Positions 63,375 to 64,000 of a stretch of DNA of 64,000 bases are shown in pieces. The stretch is from CAWJFP01 sp963842155 (lineage in GTDB: Bacteria > Pseudomonadota > Alphaproteobacteria > JACZXZ01). The stretch covers positions 1-64,000 of the forward strand of contig CAWJFP010000034.1 in assembly GCA_963842155.1 (NCBI GenBank). Direction: 5' to 3'. Positions within the stretch are counted from its first letter, which is position 1; the number at the start of each line of letters is the position of its first letter. The notes beneath the pieces were generated by a model. It was not told where the DNA came from. It did not search any database and saw only the letters and a program-made list of their open reading frames with translations. The position numbers were made by a program, and so were the translations under genes.

Positions 63375-64000
63375 CTATAAATTCGCCGGCAATTTGCCGC
63401 GCGGATAGAGCCGCGTGACATGGCCCATCTTGCGTCCGGGCCTGATCTCGCTCTTGCCGTAAAGATGCAGCCGCGCGCTCGGATCGGCGAGCAGCGCGGG
63501 CCAGCTCAGGATCTCGTCGCCCAAAAGGTTCTTCATCACCGCGTCGGAATGGCGCTGGGTCGGGCCGAGCGGCAGCGCGCAGACCGCGCGCACGAGCTGC
63601 TCGAACTGGCTGGTGAGACAGGCATCGATGGTCCAATGGCCGGAATTATGCGGCCGCGGCGCAAGCTCGTTGACCAGCAGCTTGCCCTCGCGGGTCACGA
63701 ACATCTCGACCGCGAGCAGGCCTACGAGGTCGAGCGCTTCGGCGATCCGGCTCGCGACGGCGGCTGCGGCGTCGCGCAGCGGCGGAGCGAGGCGCGCGGG
63801 CGCGATGGTGGTGTCGAGGATGTGATGGACATGGCGGTTCTCGACCGGGTCGTAGCAGGCGAGCGCACCCTCGGTGCCGCGCGCGACGATCACCGAGATC
63901 TCGCAGGCGAAATCGACATATGCTTCGAGGATGCCTTGCGCGGCGCCCATCGCCTTCCAGGCCTCGGCGGGATCGCTCGCGTCGCCGATGGCGACCTGGC
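63375..64000 (-). CDS. purK: 5-(carboxyamino)imidazole ribonucleotide synthase PurK, C-terminal part (runs off window)
   Basis: About 208 residues of an ATP-grasp enzyme of purine synthesis. ATP-grasp end blocks: LEAYVDFACEISVIVARGTE, LLAVEMFVTREGKLLVNELA and PRPHNSGHWTIDACLTSQFE, then the C-terminal LYGKSEIRPGRKMGHVTRL. The N-terminus lies beyond 64,000. Convergent with pbpC. Confidence 0.95.
   Translation of the reverse strand, partial: QVAIGDASDPAEAWKAMGAAQGILEAYVDFACEISVIVARGTEGALACYDPVENRHVHHILDTTIAPARLAPPLRDAAAAVASRIAEALDLVGLLAVEMFVTREGKLLVNELAPRPHNSGHWTIDACLTSQFEQLVRAVCALPLGPTQRHSDAVMKNLLGDEILSWPALLADPSARLHLYGKSEIRPGRKMGHVTRLYPRGKLPANL

Noticed and set aside
1..64000. CRISPR array
   Set aside because: No regularly spaced repeat series was seen. 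The repeated units found belong to the IS/RIT ends and to two copies of a 28-bp hairpin.

Overview
The window appears to join two unrelated genomes. Positions 1 to about 29,500 look actinobacterial: Rhodococcus/Mycobacterium-type microcompartment genes, GC-rich codons, and frequent GTG/TTG starts. Positions from about 29,505 to the end look alphaproteobacterial (Rhodospirillales-like): a hopanoid cluster, a three-gene pntAA/pntAB/pntB transhydrogenase, COQ9, and rpsU. At the seam a glutamine synthetase family gene and an hpnE gene are both cut, each missing its N-terminal part, and no mobile element lies between them. A chimeric contig is the simplest reading. Many genes, mostly left of the seam, carry single-base frameshifts, several in homopolymers, so coding capacity there is probably understated by the raw sequence.

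Region A (1-5.8 kb) is a nested insertion. An ArsR-type regulator is followed by an SRPBCC/AHSA1 gene that is split by an IS256-family element with an 8-bp target duplication. The IS transposase gene is itself split by a RIT element (recombinase in trio): three overlapping tyrosine recombinase genes between 90-bp perfect inverted repeats. Removing each layer restores an exact open reading frame in the layer below. Region B (5.9-10.8 kb) holds an alpha/beta hydrolase, a TMEM175-like channel, tRNA-Glu(CTC) with an adjacent integrase, a decayed DUF6933-like gene and a fragment of an FMN-dependent hydroxy-acid dehydrogenase.

Region C (11-24.5 kb) is a bacterial microcompartment operon of the RMM type. 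It encodes a class III aminotransferase-fold enzyme, a CoA-acylating aldehyde dehydrogenase with a likely encapsulation helix, two BMC-T shell proteins, one BMC-P, one BMC-H, a conserved unknown protein, an aminoglycoside-phosphotransferase-like kinase, an SDR dehydrogenase and a GntR regulator. It continues into a TTC38-like TPR protein, a FadR-type regulator, an HSL esterase, a second SDR, a cytochrome P450 and its ferredoxin. The likely role is catabolism of an amino alcohol such as 1-amino-2-propanol through propionaldehyde to propionyl-CoA. A 3' remnant of a group II intron ends this block. Region D (25.4-29.5 kb, minus strand) carries an alpha/beta hydrolase, a DUF1116 protein, an SDR and the cut glutamine synthetase-like ligase, which could feed amine substrates to the compartment.

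Region E (29.5-41.2 kb) is hopanoid biosynthesis and transport: hpnE (partial), apt, shc, hpnG, hpnH, ispH, hpnA, hpnN and hpnM. Region F (41.2-51.2 kb) has a winged-helix regulator with a membrane partner, cytochrome c, a DUF2282-like small cysteine protein, a long-chain acyl-CoA ligase, a HigBA toxin-antitoxin pair with a DUF2971 gene between 28-bp direct repeats, oligoendopeptidase F, an ADCK/UbiB kinase and a HicBA-like pair. Region G (51.3-64 kb) has pntAA-pntAB-pntB, COQ9, def, rpsU, a large alpha-2-macroglobulin, pbpC and a partial purK.
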